Source: Cryptomeria japonica
Lineage: Eukaryota; Streptophyta; Pinopsida; Cupressales; Cupressaceae
Length of the DNA: 64,000 nucleotides
Reading direction: 5' to 3'
Assembly (NCBI RefSeq): GCF_030272615.1
Contig: NC_081408.1
Span: forward strand, 622,848,476 to 622,912,475
Shown here: one piece after another, positions 1 to 10,991 of the stretch
Layout: every line of letters starts with the position of its first letter
Position numbering within the stretch: the first letter of the stretch is position 1
Notes under the pieces: generated by a model
Told to the model about the DNA's origin: nothing
What the model saw: only the letters and a program-made list of their open reading frames with translations
The model's database searches: none
Translations under genes and position numbers: made by a program

Positions 1-701
1 CATCGATAGTTATCGACACCGACAATAGACATCTACATACACCGACAGGCACTTCACCGACAATGGAAACAATACATACCGACACTCCAGCCGACAGAGA
101 ATAAAATTTTGTTTATTGTATTTTAATGTAATTATCTTTTGTAAGCCAACATGGTATATTGTAATAGACTCATATATGTATGGGATCTTGTAAGTCATTA
201 TGACATGAAGAGAATGAGAGGATGATATATGCGAATACATAAGGCAAATTTTGTATAAGGTTTTGGTTATAGAATGAGCTTAAACCAATATTGAACTTGG
301 CATAGTTGATGCTGATTTGAAGCAGTACATTGTATTGGATTTCATAATCCACATTTGTAGTCAGTGTGACTCTTATTGAGCAGCGAGCTCTAGGCAGTTG
401 GCCTCCCTGCATGTGTAGGCCCCTCATTGTAAGTAATATTTATTCATTGGCCAGTGAGTGAATATTGTGGGTCACAAATCCCACTGAGGTTTTTCCCACA
501 TTGGGTTTCCTAATTAAATATCTTGTGTTATGGTGTGTGCTCTATGTTGTCTCTTTCATTCTTATTTGCTGCATTAATTCTTATTTACCGGTACACTATT
601 TTGGGATGCAAAGTTCTTAATAAGTCTAAATATTCTGCAAACTGGTTAGATACCGATTCACCCCCCTCTCAGTATCTTTGGGACTATCATTAATCCTAAC
701 A
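1..701 (+). repeat. 5' LTR of element A, truncated by window edge
   Basis: This aligns base for base with 3555-4256, apart from scattered substitutions. It ends in TCCTAACA immediately before the primer-binding site. A TTCACCCCCCTCTCAG motif lies about 40 bases before the end (658-673). Confidence 0.85.
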
Positions 702-703
702 AT

Positions 704-716
704 TGGTATCAGAGGC
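704..716 (+). other. Primer-binding site of element A (initiator Met tRNA)
   Basis: TGGTATCAGAGGC lies two bases after the LTR end. It matches the plant initiator-Met tRNA 3' end (TGGTATCAGAGC) with one change, so minus-strand DNA synthesis would start here. Confidence 0.85.
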
Positions 717-772
717 TGGTCCTCTATTTTCAAAAGCCTAATAGCTTGAGGAAGATTCTCACACCGGTACAG

Positions 773-3275
773 ATGGAGAACTTAAGGAAACAATTACAAG
801 AAGCTTTCACTAGCATGGGAATTGCAAAGGACAACAAGATAATTGAATATTTTATAGCTTTCCAAACAAGAAATGAAAACTAGAGAAATACTACTGTAGA
901 GTTTAGTGGACAAATATAACAAAGAAATTAGTTTTGTTATCAAGAAGGATGCGACATGGATGGAAGTTGTACTTCCTTGAACTATCTGGGTAACTGAAAT
1001 GGGTTATGAGGTAGATCTCAACATTATTGAGACTTATGCAAAAGCTTTGTTAGATGCACCAAGAGAACCAATAGAACAAGTTTTTGGTAGTGTTGAAACT
1101 ATTGAGAGTGATGTAAAAATAATGAAGTAAAGAAAGAAAAGAGAAAAGTACACTAGGGATGCTTTGAAGAAATTAAAGGAAATCAAAGAAAATGTTATGA
1201 ACTTTACTGTGATAATGACTAGGGAGCTTGAAGGACTGCAACCGGAGAAACATATTTCACTGGTTGGCACATCTTTTGGAACCGACAGTGACAAGGCAAT
1301 AGAGTTTAAAAGAGTTGAGAGGAAGAGAAAACCTTCACCGGTACCCTCTCCTTCACCCAAAAGAACAAGGACCTTGAGGAAGAAAGAACAGGCAGTAAGG
1401 GAACCAACCAAGAAACTAACTCCAAAGGAGAAACAAAAACCGGTCACACCTTCATTAGATGATTTGTTAAATGAAATAAGTGATTATGGAAATCTAGCTA
1501 ATGTGAGTAAATTGTACAATTTATTCAATGATTCTGACAAAGAAAGCATTGAGAACAACATTATCTTACACGTGGACATATATAAGAAAGTCTTAATTGA
1601 AGTTGTGGATGATTTACCAGATGAACTGTATAGAAGATTGGATGCAAAAAGGATAGCAGTGATAGAATTGGATAAGATACTAAAAGTTGAAAAAATTCTA
1701 GCTATTCATCCTGTGAATTCAAAAGAAGAAATTGATGAATTGATTTGTGAGACTAACAGATCCATTTTTGCTAGTGGTCACCGACAAGTAAGTTTGATGA
1801 TGGGTAGAGTAAATGAGATTGCAAAGGAGACTACTGATAAATGTGATATATTTTTTGTGGAAAACAAAAAACAAGAGGAATTGAACTGACCAAAGAAAAC
1901 ATTCAAAGTGTATCAGAAGGATAAGGATAAGGGAAAAGGAAAGATTGGTGGAATTCAAAATATCAAGATTACTGATAATATACCGCCACCACCTTTGGAT
2001 ACTACACTGATACCTACTGATGATCCACCGGTTACTAAAGGTGTCACACATGATGACACTAATCCTGAATCTGAAATAATTTTTACCACGAATGTGGATA
2101 CTCAGGAAGTGAATATTATTGTGTATAAGGACACTACAAAGGTTAAGGATATTAATGACAACATTGCTAAGAAACCAGTAGAGACTGAGATCCCAATTGA
2201 GCAACCATTGGATACTGGAAAAACTACTGAAGGAAAAGATGCTGACACAAGGCCACCTGAGACAGAGATACTAATAGGTGAGAAATCTACAGAGGTAGAG
2301 GTACATATTAAGGTAGAGAAACCGGTAATCACTGAGACACCCAAACCATTAGGCAAACCTTTACAGGTTGAAATGCAAACTCAGACTGATCCACCCGAGG
2401 TAAACACAAGCAAAATGGTTACAAATGTTGGAAGCACAGAGGTAATAAAGGTAACTGGTTAGACATTTGGCACTTCATCAAGTGAATTCAAACCTATAAA
2501 TGTTACTAAAGTACTCCTGCATTCAATCAAGAAGATTATAGACTGTAATGCATTGGCCTACAAGGCAATTGATGACATTTTACTAGTTCTGAAGTTGATT
2601 GCACCAAATTGTAACACTGATCACATAAAAAATTCTTTAGGGAAATTGGACACATTATCCAAATTCATTGCTGACAATGTAATAACGATTGATAAAGTAA
2701 ATTAGGATACAATAAAGGACAGAGTTGAAAAGGAGAAGAACAAATTCTTTGATGATATCATAAAGAAGTGTACTGAACACTTGAACACATTATTACCGGT
2801 ACTGAACTCTATTATTTTGGAATATAAAGAGTTGTATAGAGAAACATGCAAACCACACATTATGAGAAAGGATATTGACAAGGAAATTAGTAAAATGCAG
2901 AAAGAAATTGAAGACATAGCCGATAACATAATTGGCGCATCTGGCCACATATTAGTTGTTGAGCAAGAAATGACACTCTTTGAAGAAAAACTAGAGAAAC
3001 TTGAGAAAGAAAAGGCAAGAATAAGGTCTCAAATCAAAGAACTAAAAAATAAACTTGGTCCAAAACTGGACAATCTTTTATCACAGAGAATGGAAATATC
3101 CAAGGCATTACTTCAAGGAGAATGATCACCCGAAGAGCACATGCATGATCTCACCGACACGATCCAAAAAACTAAGGCAACCTTAAAAGATAGAAAAAGG
3201 TTTATGTAGAGTCTTAATTTGGTTTTGGCAGATATATTCCAGATGGTAACCAACCAATTACAAACTTTGAGGTGA
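773..3275 (+). pseudogene. Unknown long ORF of element A, broken by eight stops
   Basis: No known family is recognised. From about 865 to the TGA at 3273-3275 a single frame (codon starts divisible by 3) stays coding-like. It is interrupted only by stops at 897, 978, 1128, 1887, 2460, 2703, 3123 and 3207, so the ancestor was one protein of about 800 residues. The likely ATG at 773 is in another frame, so a small frameshift lies near 850. The N-terminal part (about 870-1110) matches the minus-strand ORF of element B: both carry MGYEVD, then an acidic YA..LL..P..P.E..FG pattern. A basic KR-rich stretch (about 1310-1440), a Pro/Thr/Glu-rich middle (about 1970-2450) and a heptad-rich, probably coiled-coil C-terminus (about 2850-3120) follow. 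Zinc-knuckle, protease and RT motifs are absent. The extra envelope-like ORF of Sireviruses is one possible ancestor; that is inference. Confidence 0.6.
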
Positions 3276-3455
3276 CATTTTTACACTCATTTGACTATTT
3301 TTGACAACCTTTGTCATTGATGTCAAAGGGAGAGTAGTGGAGAGAGAAAAATACTTATTCAGAGGAGATCATTTTCTCAGGGGGAGCACATTTGTTTGGA
3401 CTTCAGTTTTTGGAACAATTTTTGGATTTTTCTTATGAGTGTTGCCATCAATGCC

Positions 3456-3467
3456 AAAGGGGGAGAT
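3456..3467 (+). other. Polypurine tract of element A
   Basis: AAAGGGGGAGAT directly precedes the TGTTGGCA start of the 3' LTR. It would prime plus-strand synthesis. It sits in the loop of a 13-bp inverted repeat (3441-3453 with 3508-3520). Confidence 0.8.
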
Positions 3468-4256
3468 TGTTGGCATTCTACACTCTTATGAGAATAGGTG
3501 ATGTTGTCATTGATGGCAACCATCTGGCAACCTTCTGGCATTCATCTGATAAGCCACCGACAGTTACTGGTACCGGTAATAGACATCTACATACACCGGC
3601 AAACACTTCACCGACAGTGGCAACAATACATTCTAACACTCCAACCAACAGGGAATAAACTTTTGTTTTTATATTTTAATGTAATTATCTTTTGTAATCC
3701 GACATGATACATTGTAATAGACTTATACATGTATGAGATCTTGTAAGTCATTATGACATGAAGAGAATGAGAGGATGATATATACGAATGCATAAGGCAA
3801 ATTTTGTATAAGGTTTTGGTTATAGAATGATCTTAAACCGGTACTGAACCTGGCATAGTTGATGCTGATTTGTAGTAGTACATTGTATTGGATTTCATAA
3901 TCCACTTTTGTAGTCAGTGTAACTCTTATTGAGCAGTGAGCTTTAGGCAATTGGCCTCCCTCCATGTGGAGGCCCCTCATTGTAAGTAATATTTATTCAT
4001 TGGCCAGTGAGTGAATATTATGGGTCACAAATCCTATCGAGGTTTTGCCCACACCGAGTTTATTCATTAAATATCTTGTGTTATAGTGTGTTCTCTATGC
4101 TGTCTCTGTTATTCTTATTTGCTGCATTAATTCTTATTTACCAGTACACTGTTTTGGGATGCAAAGTTCTTAATAATTCTAAATATTCTGCAAACCGGTT
4201 AGATTCTGATTCACCCCCCCCTTTCAGTATCTTTGGGACTATCACTAATCATAACA
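3468..4256 (+). repeat. 3' LTR of element A (789 bp)
   Basis: It starts TGTTGGCATTC and ends CATAACA, and is homologous to 1-701 across its full overlap. A TTGTCATTGATGGCAAC motif lies about 40 bases in. A GATTCACCCCCCC...CAG motif lies about 45 bases before the end. Confidence 0.9.
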
Positions 4257-5485
4257 CAACTACCTTCCTCACTTTCTTATGGATCTCAAGCTTTTTGAGC
4301 TCCTTGTGCAATTTCAAATCCTTCTCGACGAAGGTGCCAAACCTCTTCTCTAATGGATCTACCGGTTTGCTCAAAAGGTGTTGTGCATAAAGCTCAAGAA
4401 TTTCTTTATCCACCTCATACCCCATAGGCATGATTCCTGAAGTTCTTGGTTCCACTGCTTCCATCAAACATTGGTCTGTGTCTACCATGTAACAAATTGT
4501 GTCTTGATATTTCTCAACTATGGATTTAGTAATTCTCTCCCTTTCCTTCATTGCACTTTGGAAATTCTTAAAATAACCCTAGAGAGTGGCTTTCTAGGTC
4601 TTGATGTCTCCAATGCTATGAAGAAAATATCTAATCTAGATGGCTACTGGTTGTCATATGCCCATTGCACTTAACCTATTCCCAATACTTCATTCATTAA
4701 GAAAAAGTACAGACACAAAATTAAGGTTCCATACTTGAATGGTTGCTTTTAATCTTTTGCAAGTTCTTCATCAACTCACTCCAGAGCAATTCACATAAAT
4801 CATATTTCTTGTCTTCTCGAAGCATTTCATATAAAACATAGATATTTTTTTTGGAAGATAGAATTTTTCCTATTGGAGCTATAATCTTATAGCCTATTAC
4901 CATGGAGGCAAACTTAACATCATGCTCAAGAATATTACTTATAGCCATCACCCTTTTATCAAATTATGATCTAGTTGCATTAGTAACCATTTGATTCTTC
5001 ACTGTCCTCAATGAGGGTAATTCACTGGTTGAGCGTAGACTAGTAACAACCCTACTAACATTCTTTGTGGTCTTGTACGACTTATCCAGTCACATAAATT
5101 CATCATGCATTCTACTCAACACATATTGAACCCACTCAATTTTATCGAATGACAAAAATCTAACAAATTGCAGGAACCCTTTCTCTTCCATTACTTTACA
5201 TTCAAATTTGGGCTGGAAATTCTCATCTAGTGGTTGGTTATTGTAAATATTCAGAAAATGAGGGCTTCCTAACTCCTTGATGGGGCAATGAGTATAAACC
5301 CTAATGTCTTCAACATGCAAAAAACCATAGGAAACTGATGAAAATGCACTTTTTGTATCATCTTTGACCGAAATTAAAGGATAATTCTTGAAGTTGGGAC
5401 AAGCTCTATCAATTACATCAACAACTAGAGGGGTTGCAATTGCAGAGGCAGCCATTTTAGAAAATTCAAACTTGAGAAGTTTCAT
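4257..5485 (-). pseudogene. Unknown ORF of element B, homologous to the ORF of element A
   Basis: No known family is recognised. The frame opens at an ATG at 5483-5485 and runs about 130 residues to a stop near 5090. It then continues in the same frame through 4951-4721 and changes frame before 4551. The last part (4551-4257) contains VEKY, ME.V.P.T, MGYEVD and a LYAQHLL..P..P.E..FG stretch, followed by a Lys/Leu-rich helix. These match the N-terminal part of the element A ORF in the same order. The protein lies downstream of the zinc knuckles of the element B gag and could be a separate gene or an extension. The C-terminal part is cut off by the insertion of element A. Confidence 0.55.
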
Positions 5486-5959
5486 CGATAAATACCTTTT
5501 CTACCCGATAAGGATTTCACACAGGAAATGTAATTGCGGCTTTGATCTCTTGGATATTCTACCTGTAGAGCTCTCTTCTCTTTTTCTCTTTGGATGCAAA
5601 GTGTGCAATGAGAGAATATAATTTCCTTATATCATTCACAAAATGCACTTTTTCCTACTCTTCCAGATACTCATCTTTTCTAGAATACTTCACCAAATTC
5701 ATATGTGAATCCTCAAATCTGCTCAAACACTTCCAGAAATCCTTTCAAAACATCTATAATCATCAAATTAAATTTTTGCAACCTGTTGGATTCAGGCACA
5801 AATCTCACACAAGGAGTTTATAAGATTTTCATGAAAACTCACCTAAGGCCGGATGCCTTAGCTTAGTTACTGAATAAAGTTCCAGCACTGGAATCAGGTG
5901 TGGACCCACTCTCTACATCATTATTTCTCATCTTAACTCCATGTCTTCTTCATCTGATC

Positions 5960-6369
5960 TCTAATCTCCTCAACTTTTTCTTATCCTTTCTCATATGTCC
6001 TCACATCCTTGTTCTTGTCTACCAGACCTTTCATGTTCACATTTCTACTTCTACAGTATTTTGCAATGTGACCGGATTTGTTGCAAGCATAGAAAACAAT
6101 ATTTTTTTACATAGGCCTGAAGTTCATCTGATTTTCTCTTGATCTGCATTGATTAGCAACATGTCCAGATCTACCACATGAATAACATATGACATTTCTC
6201 ATCTTTGGAAAGTTATTCATCATACTTCTGCATTCATTTGACTTATGTCCATACTTGTTGCATTTAAGACATTGATCGCAGAAAGATGGACCATTATTTT
6301 TCATCCCATTTCTGGATTGACTAACAATATGACCAAGTTTATTGAAAACAAAGCAATTACCATTAATGG
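5960..6369 (-). pseudogene. Gag nucleocapsid of element B with four CCHC zinc knuckles
   Basis: On the minus strand four knuckle-like repeats occur in succession. The first is CFVFNKLGHIVSQS, with two cysteines lost. Then come CLKCNKYGHKSNEC and CYSCGRSGHVANQC, both intact CX2CX4HX4C. The last is FYACNKSGHIAKYC, with its first cysteine lost. Such knuckles bind the genomic RNA in the virus-like particle. The upstream half of the gag lies 7.6 kb away at 13945-14697 because of the insertion of element C. An ATG at 6379 falls in the LTR of element C and is not a real start. Confidence 0.75.
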
Positions 6370-7802
6370 TGCAGTGCACCTTCTATTTTAAAGAAAGGTT
6401 CTAACCATAGTAGTGTTTACATGATATTTTGTGTTTTAATAAGGGATTGGATCAATGATCACCCTTGATGTAATAGAGTTCCTATTTGTATGGTCAATAA
6501 TCTCTTAGGTGAGCATATAAACCTAGAGGTCTATTAGACCACGAAGGCTTAGAATTTGAATTTTAGTATTGATAGTTATAGGATGTTTTCTTAGGTGTTT
6601 GGAGTCCAATAATGACCTTGGAGATGTTCATAAGGTCTAAGTTCTTAATATCCCAATATTGTCCAATTTGCAAAAATATTGCATTTTTTGTTAAGCAACT
6701 TTGAAAATTTGCCTGTAGGATGACAACTGCCTCTCCAACATTCATAACTATTAAAAATTTGGTTATGGATGTTGAGGAGGGTCTATATATGTTTGAAAAA
6801 CCATTGGGAAGGTTGTTAGAGAGTTTTGTAAAAGTTTGGTGGAGAAAGTGAATAAAACAAATTTGGTTTTGCCATAACAGTGATAGTTTTCCGTACTATC
6901 TGTACAAGGTGTGAAAAATTGTGATGAAAAATTGAGTTAATTTGAAATTGCCCTGAATCACCTTCCTAATGCACCTAGTCTGACCTCTTGAAGTGGAATT
7001 CAGAGGAAGTTACAAGCGGTTTACTCTCTGCAGGTCTGAAACCCTCCATTTTCAAGGGTTGCAATGCCAATGGAGCCCTAACTTGCACTCTACCCATTGG
7101 AATCCAATGGCCATTGGTAGAATGCAATTTAGAGGCATGCATTATGATATTCCAAAGGGGTGAGGTCAGAGTAGTTGGTTTGGTAATTTTACCACCAAGC
7201 CCTAGTCTAAACTGTTTGAGGGTTTAGATTAGCCTAGAATGGAATTCATTGTGCACACAATGAAGAATGATGAATTGAAGAGTTAATTCCTGGATTGGGA
7301 ACATTGGGATATAGAAGAATCCTCTTGAAGAGTTAGAATCTTCCTGTGACCCCATTCTCACATACTTCCTTTGTAAAATAGACCTAACTTGATCAATTAG
7401 GCTTGTGAACCTAGTAGGTGTTGTAGGGTGCAGGAATAGATTGGAAACCGAAGATTTTGGAGTTTGACAATAGTCCCAAAAGGGTATCTAAAACCCAAAT
7501 TTACTTGGTAGGTTTTTTGGCACAATTTTGAGAGAGCCAAAAAATCAGTAAAATAGGGCTACCAACCGGTAGACCTATTCAAGCCACTAGGACCAATACC
7601 CAAACTTGTATTCCAAAACATTGTTGTGGAAGGTATTATTGAGTCTTAAGGATTGCATGGGAGTTTTATACCATCCCTAGACAAGGTTAAGAGCCGTATT
7701 CCACATTGGAGTGGATTGAGACCTTGAGAGGAAGCATAAGCGTTGTAAGACCTAAGTGTGTGTGTGTATGGGTTTGTCACCCTTCTGTTGCTAACCTCTG
7801 CA
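6370..7802 (+). repeat. 5' LTR of element C (about 1433 bp)
   Basis: It begins TGCAGTGCACCTTCT and ends GCTAACCTCTGCA. It aligns throughout with 12507-13944 with scattered substitutions and short indels. The ATGGTGCA at its left edge is shared by both copies, so the exact start could be two or three bases earlier. Confidence 0.88.
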
Positions 7803-7807
7803 TTAGG

Positions 7808-7819
7808 TGGTATCAGAGC
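7808..7819 (+). other. Primer-binding site of element C (initiator Met tRNA)
   Basis: A perfect TGGTATCAGAGC lies five bases after the LTR end. It matches the plant initiator-Met tRNA 3' end. Confidence 0.92.
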
Positions 7820-7848
7820 ATCAGAAGAGCCTTGGGAAAGACAAAGAA

Positions 7849-8973
7849 ATGGAAGACACAACAAATAATAGTGAGGAGATTCCCACTAGACCTATGACAA
7901 ACATGGAGTTGGCCAAGATAGTGAGGGAGTAGGCGGCCAAGAATAAAAAGATGGAGGAAGAGATAGATAAGTTGAAGAAAGATCAAGAAGGTAAAGAAGT
8001 TGCATCAACCTATGGTGGAGAAGGGGAAGAGGAAGAAGAGAGATAAGAGATGTCGACAGGCCAAAGACAATTTGTTGAAGCCCTTAATAGGGTGGGAAGA
8101 AGAGACAATAGAGCAGAACTACCTACATTCTTTGGGAAAATGAATCCAGAAGAATGTATGGATTGGATAGAAGCAATGGTGAATTATTTTGAATATGAAG
8201 AGGTACCTGATAACCAAAGGGTGAAGGTAGATAAATCCAAAATGAAGGGTCAAGCTCTTAGTTGGTGGAACTTCCTACAAAATGAAAGAGATGAAGAAGG
8301 AAAGAAGCCTATAACTTCATGGAGGAAGATGGTGATAGAGATCAAAAGGCAGTTTGTACCCGAGGATTATGATATCATCTTACACAAGAGATTACAAAAC
8401 CTAAGGCACAAGGATTTGGATGTTAGTACTTACACTGAGGAGCTCCATCGGATGTCACTCAAGGCAAAGATTCTAGAAAGTGAGACACAAAAGATAGCAA
8501 GGTACATGAATGGTCTTAAGTTCTGTATTCAAGATGAACTGAGTTTGTTCAATCCTAAATTAGTGCACAAGTTTTTTTAGATGACACTTAGGATTGAGGA
8601 GAGGCAAATAAGGAAAGGAGAACAAAATAGTAGAGGAAAAGGTGCAAGTTTCAAGGGCAAGGGTAGATTCAATAGCAGAGGACCATCTCCTAAACCTCAA
8701 GGAGAATCCAATCATTAGGAACATGAAGGAGAATCAGGGAGAAGAGGTAGCTTTAGAGGAAGAAGGGGAAATGGTAGAGGAAGATTTGGTGGAAGGGGAC
8801 CTAGTGTCTTCACCAGTAGGTGTTTTTCATGCAACCAAGTTGGGCATCAGTCATTTAGGTGTCTAGAGAAGTTAAGCAATAGTAGACAAGGGGGTGATAT
8901 AAGAGAACATCTAATAGAAGAAGAAGATACAAGGGGGTGATATAAGAGAACATCTAATAGAAGAAGAAGATAT
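7849..8973 (+). pseudogene. gag: Gag of element C, with nonsense codons
   Basis: The first ATG after the primer-binding site (7849) opens a frame that continues through stops at 7930 and 8044 to the capsid region at 8050-8577. That region resembles Retrotrans_gag: FFGKMNPEECMDWIEAM, then a GQALSWW motif and a conserved R.F.P..Y pattern. A TAG at 8578 is followed in frame by a basic Arg/Gly-rich stretch and a zinc knuckle, CFSCNQVGHQSFRC, at 8821-8862, an intact CX2CX4HX4C. Another TAG lies near 8716. A 43-bp tandem duplication then shifts the frame before the protease. Several stops fall where a CAG or CAA glutamine codon would fit. Confidence 0.85.
8886..8971 (+). repeat. 43-bp tandem duplication in gag-pro of element C
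   Basis: Bases 8886-8928 are repeated exactly at 8929-8971. The unit is 43 bases, one more than a multiple of three. It accounts for the +1 shift between the gag frame (8050) and the protease frame (9038). Confidence 0.95.
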
Positions 8974-9037
8974 TCAAAGTAAGACCTCCTACCACACATC
9001 AACTTCAAAGTCTCCAGATCCAGAGCAAGGAGAACTT

Positions 9038-9650
9038 TTGATGATTAATAGGACCCTCTTGAAGGTACCAACCATCAAAGAACCACCTCAGAGGAAATCT
9101 CTTTTCAGAACCTCTTGCAAGGTACAAGGAAAGGTATGTAAAGTCATTGTAGATTCAATGTCCATAGATAAAATAGCTTCTATTGAAATGGTTACTAAAC
9201 TTAACTTGCAAAGATTACCTCAAACCCATCCCTATAAGGTGTCTTGGTTGAACAAAGGTCAACAAGCCTTGATTAGTGAGCAAGTTTGGATAGAGTTTTC
9301 AATAGGTGAATACAAGGATAGGGTGTTGTGTGATGTGGTAGAAATGGATGCTTGTTATCTGATACTAGGCAGGCCTTGGCAATATGATGTAGATGCTAGG
9401 CATGAAAGAAGGAAGAATGTTTACATCATCACCAAAGATGGGGTGAACTTCACTATGAATCCTCTTCCGGATGACAGTATGGATAATCACATTGTGACTA
9501 GTGTTATACTAGTAGATGAGAAGGAGTTCATGAAGGTCTTGAAGGAGAAAGATACACCATGATTTGCAATATTTGTCAAGCCTAAGACTGAACCTAAGAA
9601 GCAACCTAAGGGCCCAAAGATAGAAAAGAAAGTAGGTCCTAAATAGGTTC
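9038..9650 (+). pseudogene. Aspartic protease of element C, active site mutated
   Basis: The 174-residue reading frame carries the usual chromovirus protease layout. VIVDSMSIDKIAS stands at the active-site DSG position and YLILGRPWQYD at the ALLGRPW flap-helix block, with PYKVSWLNKGQQ between them. The catalytic motif reads DSM instead of DSG or DTG, so the glycine is lost. The protease would cleave the Gag-Pol precursor. A TGA at 9560 and a TAG near 9644 interrupt the run into RT. The frame differs from that of gag only because of the upstream 43-bp duplication. Confidence 0.82.
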
Positions 9651-10440
9651 AAGATCTGCTAGGCAAGTATAAGGGAATAGTTGCAGACAATACCACAAAC
9701 TCCCTCCCCCCTCAAAGGGAAATCAGTCATTGTATTGACCTCATACCAGGCGCTACACTTCCCAATAAGACAACATACAAGCTTACCCCTGACCAAAATG
9801 CAAAAGTTGCAAGTCAAGTCCAATAATTGCTAGAGAAATGGTTCTTTAGGAAGAGCATAAGTCCATGTGCAGTCCCAACAGTACTAGCTCCCAAGAAAGA
9901 AGGGACATGGAGGTTGTGTACTGACTCTAGGGCCATCAATAAGATAACAATCAGATATAGATTCCCAATGCCAAGAATGGAAGACTTGATGGATTGTCTA
10001 GGAGGGGCCAAGTACTACTTCAAAAATGGATTTGAAAAGTGTGTACCATCAAATCAGGATCAGAGATGGAGACCAAAGGAAGATAGCTTTTAAGACCAAT
10101 GAAGGCCTATTCGAGTGGATGGTAATGCCATTTGGGATTTCCAATGCCCCTAGAACATTCATGAGACTCATGAATGAGGTTCTTAAACCTTTCATCAATC
10201 ATTTTCTACTAGTGTATTTCGATGATATATTATTTTTCAGTAAAGACAGGGATGAACATCTAATGCACTTGGATTTGGTGTTGAAAAGGTGACATGAGGA
10301 GCAGTTGAAGATCAATTTGGATAAATGTGTTTTCTTGAAGGAAGAGCTAGTGTTCCTTGGGTTTCTGATCTCTCAAGGCAATTTGAAATTGGCCAACTCC
10401 TTAGTCAGCAGGTGAGGTAAAGGTTTCCATGGGTTACCAA
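9651..10440 (+). pseudogene. pol: Reverse transcriptase of element C
   Basis: RT blocks appear in order: a [18 protein letters not shown] block, then [32 protein letters not shown], and the catalytic [14 protein letters not shown] stands where YIDD or YVDD is usual, and both aspartates are kept. An extra A in the run at about 10022 (CAAAAATGG) shifts the frame before the DLKS.YHQI block. After LGFLISQG there is a local deletion. The NWPTP...SAGEVK segment lies in another frame, and the original frame returns at HGLPSFYRKF. A TGA at 10290 interrupts the thumb. Confidence 0.88.
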
Positions 10441-10990
10441 GTTTCTATAGAAAATTTATTAAGAATTTTAGTGGGGTTAGTGCACCAATGATCAAAATTA
10501 TAAAAGGTGGAAGGAAATTTCAATTTGTCTGGACTAAGGAGGCTGATAGGTCTTTTGAGTTTTTCAAAACTAAGATTGTAGAACAACCTATTCTAGTACT
10601 CCTTGACTTTCACAAGGTTTTCACTATTGAGTGCGATGCATCAAAGAAGGCCATAGGAGGAGTCTTGAGTCAAGAAGGTAGGCGTGTGGCATTTTTTAGT
10701 TAGAAATTAAATGAGGCAAAGAAAAACTATTCTACATATGACTTAGAGATGTATGCTATGGTGCAGTCTCTTAGGAAGTGGAGGCATTATCTCTTACCTA
10801 AGGAGTTTATTGTGTATACTGATAACCATGCTCTATTTTTTTTGAACAGACAGGAGAAACTAAACCACATGCATATGAAGTGGATGGAATATCTTCAAGC
10901 TTACACTTTCACTATCCTACATAAGAAAGGCATGGCTAATTAAGTAGTTGATGCCCTTAGTAGGAGAAAATTAACAATCCAAGAGATTCA
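10441..10990 (+). pseudogene. RNase H of element C
   Basis: The connection domain FYRKFIKNFS is followed by RNase H residues: D in TIECDASKKAIGGVL, E in YDLEMYAM, D in VYTDNHAL and D in VVDALSRR. All four catalytic positions are present. In-frame stops at 10702 and 10942 sit where SQKLNE and NQVVDALS are usual in relatives, consistent with CAG or CAA changed to TAG or TAA. This domain would degrade the RNA strand during reverse transcription. Confidence 0.85.
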
Positions 10991-10991
10991 A

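Larger units (their letters stand above)
1..4256 (+). mobile_element. Element A: non-autonomous Copia-like LTR retrotransposon
   Basis: Bases 1-701 and 3468-4256 are a direct repeat of about 0.7-0.8 kb and form the two LTRs. The left LTR lacks roughly its first 80-90 bases because the window starts inside it. A primer-binding site follows the left LTR and a GGGGGAG polypurine tract precedes the right one, which fixes the plus orientation. The 2.7-kb interior has no gag, protease, integrase or RT; instead it carries one long unknown reading frame. The TGTTGGCA LTR start and the AAAGGGGGAGA tract resemble Copia (Sirevirus-type) elements by general family knowledge, so I infer a non-autonomous derivative mobilised in trans. 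Sequence after 4256 switches directly to a related element on the other strand, so A is inserted into element B. Confidence 0.85.

Noticed and set aside
1034-2356. Minus-strand open frames over the element A ORF
   Set aside because: They are antisense shadows of the plus-strand frame, with low-complexity Ser/Leu/Phe text and no domain.
8886-8971. Repeat resembling a CRISPR unit
   Set aside because: Only two contiguous copies without spacers, inside a plant retrotransposon gene.
10020-10030. Programmed frameshift in RT of element C
   Set aside because: A single extra A in a short A run in the middle of a catalytic domain is a mutation, not a regulated site.
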